Assembly (NCBI RefSeq): GCF_910592395.1
Contig: NC_088325.1
Span: 12,404,109-12,468,108, forward strand
Length of the DNA stretch: 64,000 bases
Origin: Lineus longissimus
Lineage: Eukaryota > Nemertea > Pilidiophora > Heteronemertea > Lineidae
Direction of reading: 5' to 3'
Part shown: positions 61,376-64,000 of the stretch, piece after piece
Numbering within the stretch: position 1 is the first letter of the stretch
Layout: every line of letters starts with the position of its first letter
Notes under the pieces: generated by a model
The model's input: the letters and a program-made list of their open reading frames with translations, nothing else
Databases searched by the model: none
Told to the model about the DNA's origin: nothing
Translations under genes and position numbers: made by a program

Positions 61376-64000
61376 TAAGAGTTGGTCATCAAAGTGCCCT
61401 AGAGCCATACACTTCAAGATGCACTTCAGCAGCCTCCAGATGCATAATTCAGTGTATAATCGTAATGAAAAATTCCCAGGAGGGGTGCAGTGATATTGCC
61501 TGAGGATATGTCTTTTGTGCGTCCAAGATGGAAATTTCGGCAGCCTAGGGCAATACAATTCTTATTGAATAAGTCGATGACAACCATAGAAATATTTCTT
61601 GCCTCTTTTTACATCTCATCATGTTATTATATGATCTCACTTATGGTTACGTGGTCCTGAGGTCCTTCTCAATTTCTTCGGGTTGTCCACAGGTAAAAAA
61701 TCACATCACAAGGGGTGGGCTTTCATATCAATTTGCTTAGGTGAAGCTCCAGATCATGTCCGAACTCAGCATCGGTGATTTAACAACATATTGATGGACA
61801 ACACCTTTCGCTACTTTGTGGGCGCTGAAGATTCGACCTTCTACAATAGAAATACTACAGTACCCAACTCATTTTTAAAGACCCTAAAAGCATTCCATTC
61901 CATTGCATGCCAGAAAGAATCAAGGACTTAACCACAGCATAAAGGTCACCAAACCCACACATATATCTCCGACAAACTACAAGTATCAACAAGATCCAAT
62001 TATCTGGCATGTGGTTTGGCATTTACCGCACAAAGGCTAGATTAATGGAAGAAATTACTGACGTTCCCTCCAGACTTCTCTCTCAGTATTGGCTCTGTCA
62101 GACGCAGTGGTGTGTGACAGTCGCACAGTGAAGCCATTCTCCGGTGTACCTTATTGGGCGATGTGACATTTTTTCCATTATTTTCCGCTTCCTTGAGTAG
62201 CAATATGTATGCGTAGGTTGCATCTAGTTCCCTTGGCGATGCTGGCTATCATTTTGTGCAGTGATTTCTGATATGAAACACATTTTCAGCTGATTTCTAT
62301 ATTTGAGATCTTTGAGGATTTGATTGTGCAAGCCCCCTGCAACAAGCAATTTAGATTGCTGCAACCAGGAATCACGACAATGCGACAATGCGACAAAAAT
62401 TGCTCACTTGCAATGCTCATTGATAAGAATCAATGATCACTGCAGGCTGCAAAAGATATCAAACCCAGCATTTGTCAGTTTTACCTACAGATGCAAAATC
62501 TTTTTGTCCCTCAGAACAGCGGTTATGATCTCAGGCCTGACAATTTCGATCCCTCATCTGCAGTCTCCAGGGTGCAGCGATTCAAATCTTTTGTTTACGA
62601 GGTGCTAAAGCTGTCTCCATATTAACCACAACGCTACACAGAAACATCGCACCAAAAATCTGTGAATCTGAAAAATTTACTTTATCAAGAATGTTTATGA
62701 CATTTTCACATCTTGGGGAAAACACTGCACCTGTTAACACCCCTAACAAAATCAATTCACGCCTTATTGGCAACGGTTATAAAACATCTAAATTTGTAAA
62801 ACTTGATTCTTTCGTCAATCTGCAAGTCATGAAAAATTCATACCTTCCATTGGAAAAACTGACAGCTAAAACTGAGTTTAACATCTTGAAGCAATTCCAG
62901 CGCTGATATTAAACAACCTTTTTTTAAAGCCAGTTGAAATTTTGAAATTGTGTTACATGCAGTTTCCTTTCAGTGGTATTATATCTGCAGTACTAAGTGT
63001 CGCATTAAAATGGGATTGAAGCTTACTTGGTTTTTTCTGTGCGGCACATTTTTTCAAAACATTTAGGCATGCTAGAGCAGTTATCAACCCTTTTGCTGCA
63101 TGCAACCCTTTTGCTACGAAGCAGAAATCTCATCAGACATTCCTATGTACAATATACATTCCAAAGTATACCTAACTTCATCGGAAATTATCTACAGCAC
63201 GTCACGCTAAATATGCTCTAGGGTTAACAGAAGCCATGAACGAGCTCACACAACAATATCTCGCAGCGCCAAGCTGTAAATAAAGTGGCGATCTCCGCCA
63301 GTTGATGGCGAGTCATTCGGTTCGTCTGATCACAATAACACTGGCTGATTGGACATCGCAATCCCATCACAGGTACGCTTGGCGCACATTGGCCATAGAG
63401 GAGATGGCAGCCTTCATCACATTAGCCCATTACGGGGGACTAGACGTCGGCTGGTCTTGGCTAGAATAATATTTGATTGGAAGTTTTCTCAACATGGAAA
63501 TTAACCCTTGCTGCCCAATGTCGCACATCTCAATCTTATAATGCACTGATAATGGAACTTGGCCGAGAACAAAATCTGTTTCATGCCGGGTAAGTTAGGA
63601 TAATGCCTTGTCAAGGAACCGCCTCAAGCATTATTTTAACTTTTTGGTGATCAGGAGGGGGTCCAATTAGCTCTCTGGGGTAGGGCAGGGCAGAACACCA
63701 CTCTTCATCCCAAATCTGCAAGAAGAACAAGTTTTTCGGGGACTTCTGTGGAAAGCAGTATCCCCCCCTGCATAACACTGCCCTGCCTTTACTAGCCAAA
63801 GAGAACCTCTGACTTCCAATAGTAGATGGCATAATCAATGGTGTCTGGAATTCTGGAGCATCACTTTGGTGACAACACTAACTAGATGCTTACACAGATT
63901 TCTCCACAACAGCAAAGGCTCCTATATCCAGACTCCCTTGCCCATATACAGAGCAGTCTTTCGACGTCTAAGACTTAGTGGCAAGAGGAGACTCCTATCC

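Larger units (their letters stand above)
43681..64000 (-). other. 3' part of a long intron upstream of Ig2 (over 20 kb)
   Basis: The Ig2 exon starts mid-codon at 43,680, so a coding exon must lie upstream. I looked on the minus strand for Ig1 landmarks (a Trp-Phe-Lys motif, an F-strand Tyr-x-Cys) and a signal peptide and found none convincing. The interval holds tandem duplications (46.0-46.6, 47.0-48.5, 50.6-51.2, 52.5-52.85, 57.55-57.75, 58.45-58.76, 59.4-59.6 kb), the mobile elements listed at 43.7, 56.7, 58.9 and 60.8 kb, and short ORFs with no recognisable family. A gene on the plus strand with small exons cannot be excluded. Confidence 0.7.

Overview
This is an animal (metazoan) genomic window dominated by one large multi-exon gene on the minus strand. 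It encodes a Turtle/IGSF9-family neuronal cell-adhesion receptor. Twelve consecutive exons (from about 43,680 down to 7,754) were assembled by hand from splice sites, reading phase and domain content. They join in one uninterrupted frame of about 1,606 codons ending in a stop: Ig2, Ig3, Ig4, Ig5 (two exons), FN3-1 (two exons), a linker exon, FN3-2, a transmembrane exon, a short juxtamembrane exon and a 2.76-kb final exon holding almost the whole cytoplasmic tail. The signal peptide and first Ig domain are not visible and probably lie beyond base 64,000, behind an intron of more than 20 kb.

The organism looks like a marine invertebrate: AT-rich DNA, long introns, many MITEs, and repeat types (tandem units ending in a GAC-rich microsatellite followed by GGTGAGCTAAAA-like sequence) that I associate with lophotrochozoan and invertebrate-deuterostome genomes. 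I cannot fix the phylum from the sequence alone.

Layout: 1-7,753 is the 3' flank of the gene, with a 54-bp minisatellite, a MITE, two tandem duplications and a CAACTGTATTGTG minisatellite. 7,754-22,032 holds the 3' half of the gene (FN3 domains, transmembrane segment, tail). 22,033-40,922 is one 18.9-kb intron full of degenerate tandem duplications. 40,923-43,680 is a compact cluster of Ig exons. 43,681-64,000 is the 3' part of another very long intron. I found no convincing second protein-coding gene, tRNA, rRNA or CRISPR array.

The most interesting features are: a roughly 220-residue Ser/Arg/Asp/His repeat array in the cytoplasmic tail, encoded by a coding minisatellite studded with CACGTG; a phase-1 symmetric transmembrane exon whose skipping would keep frame and remove the membrane anchor; a (CAT)40 tract just inside an intron that reads in frame as poly-Asp; a three-unit intronic repeat whose units each carry an everted pair of AGGTCA half-sites spaced by 8 bp; several MITE families with recognisable terminal inverted repeats; and a recurring pattern of diverged tandem duplications of 90-500 bp throughout the introns.
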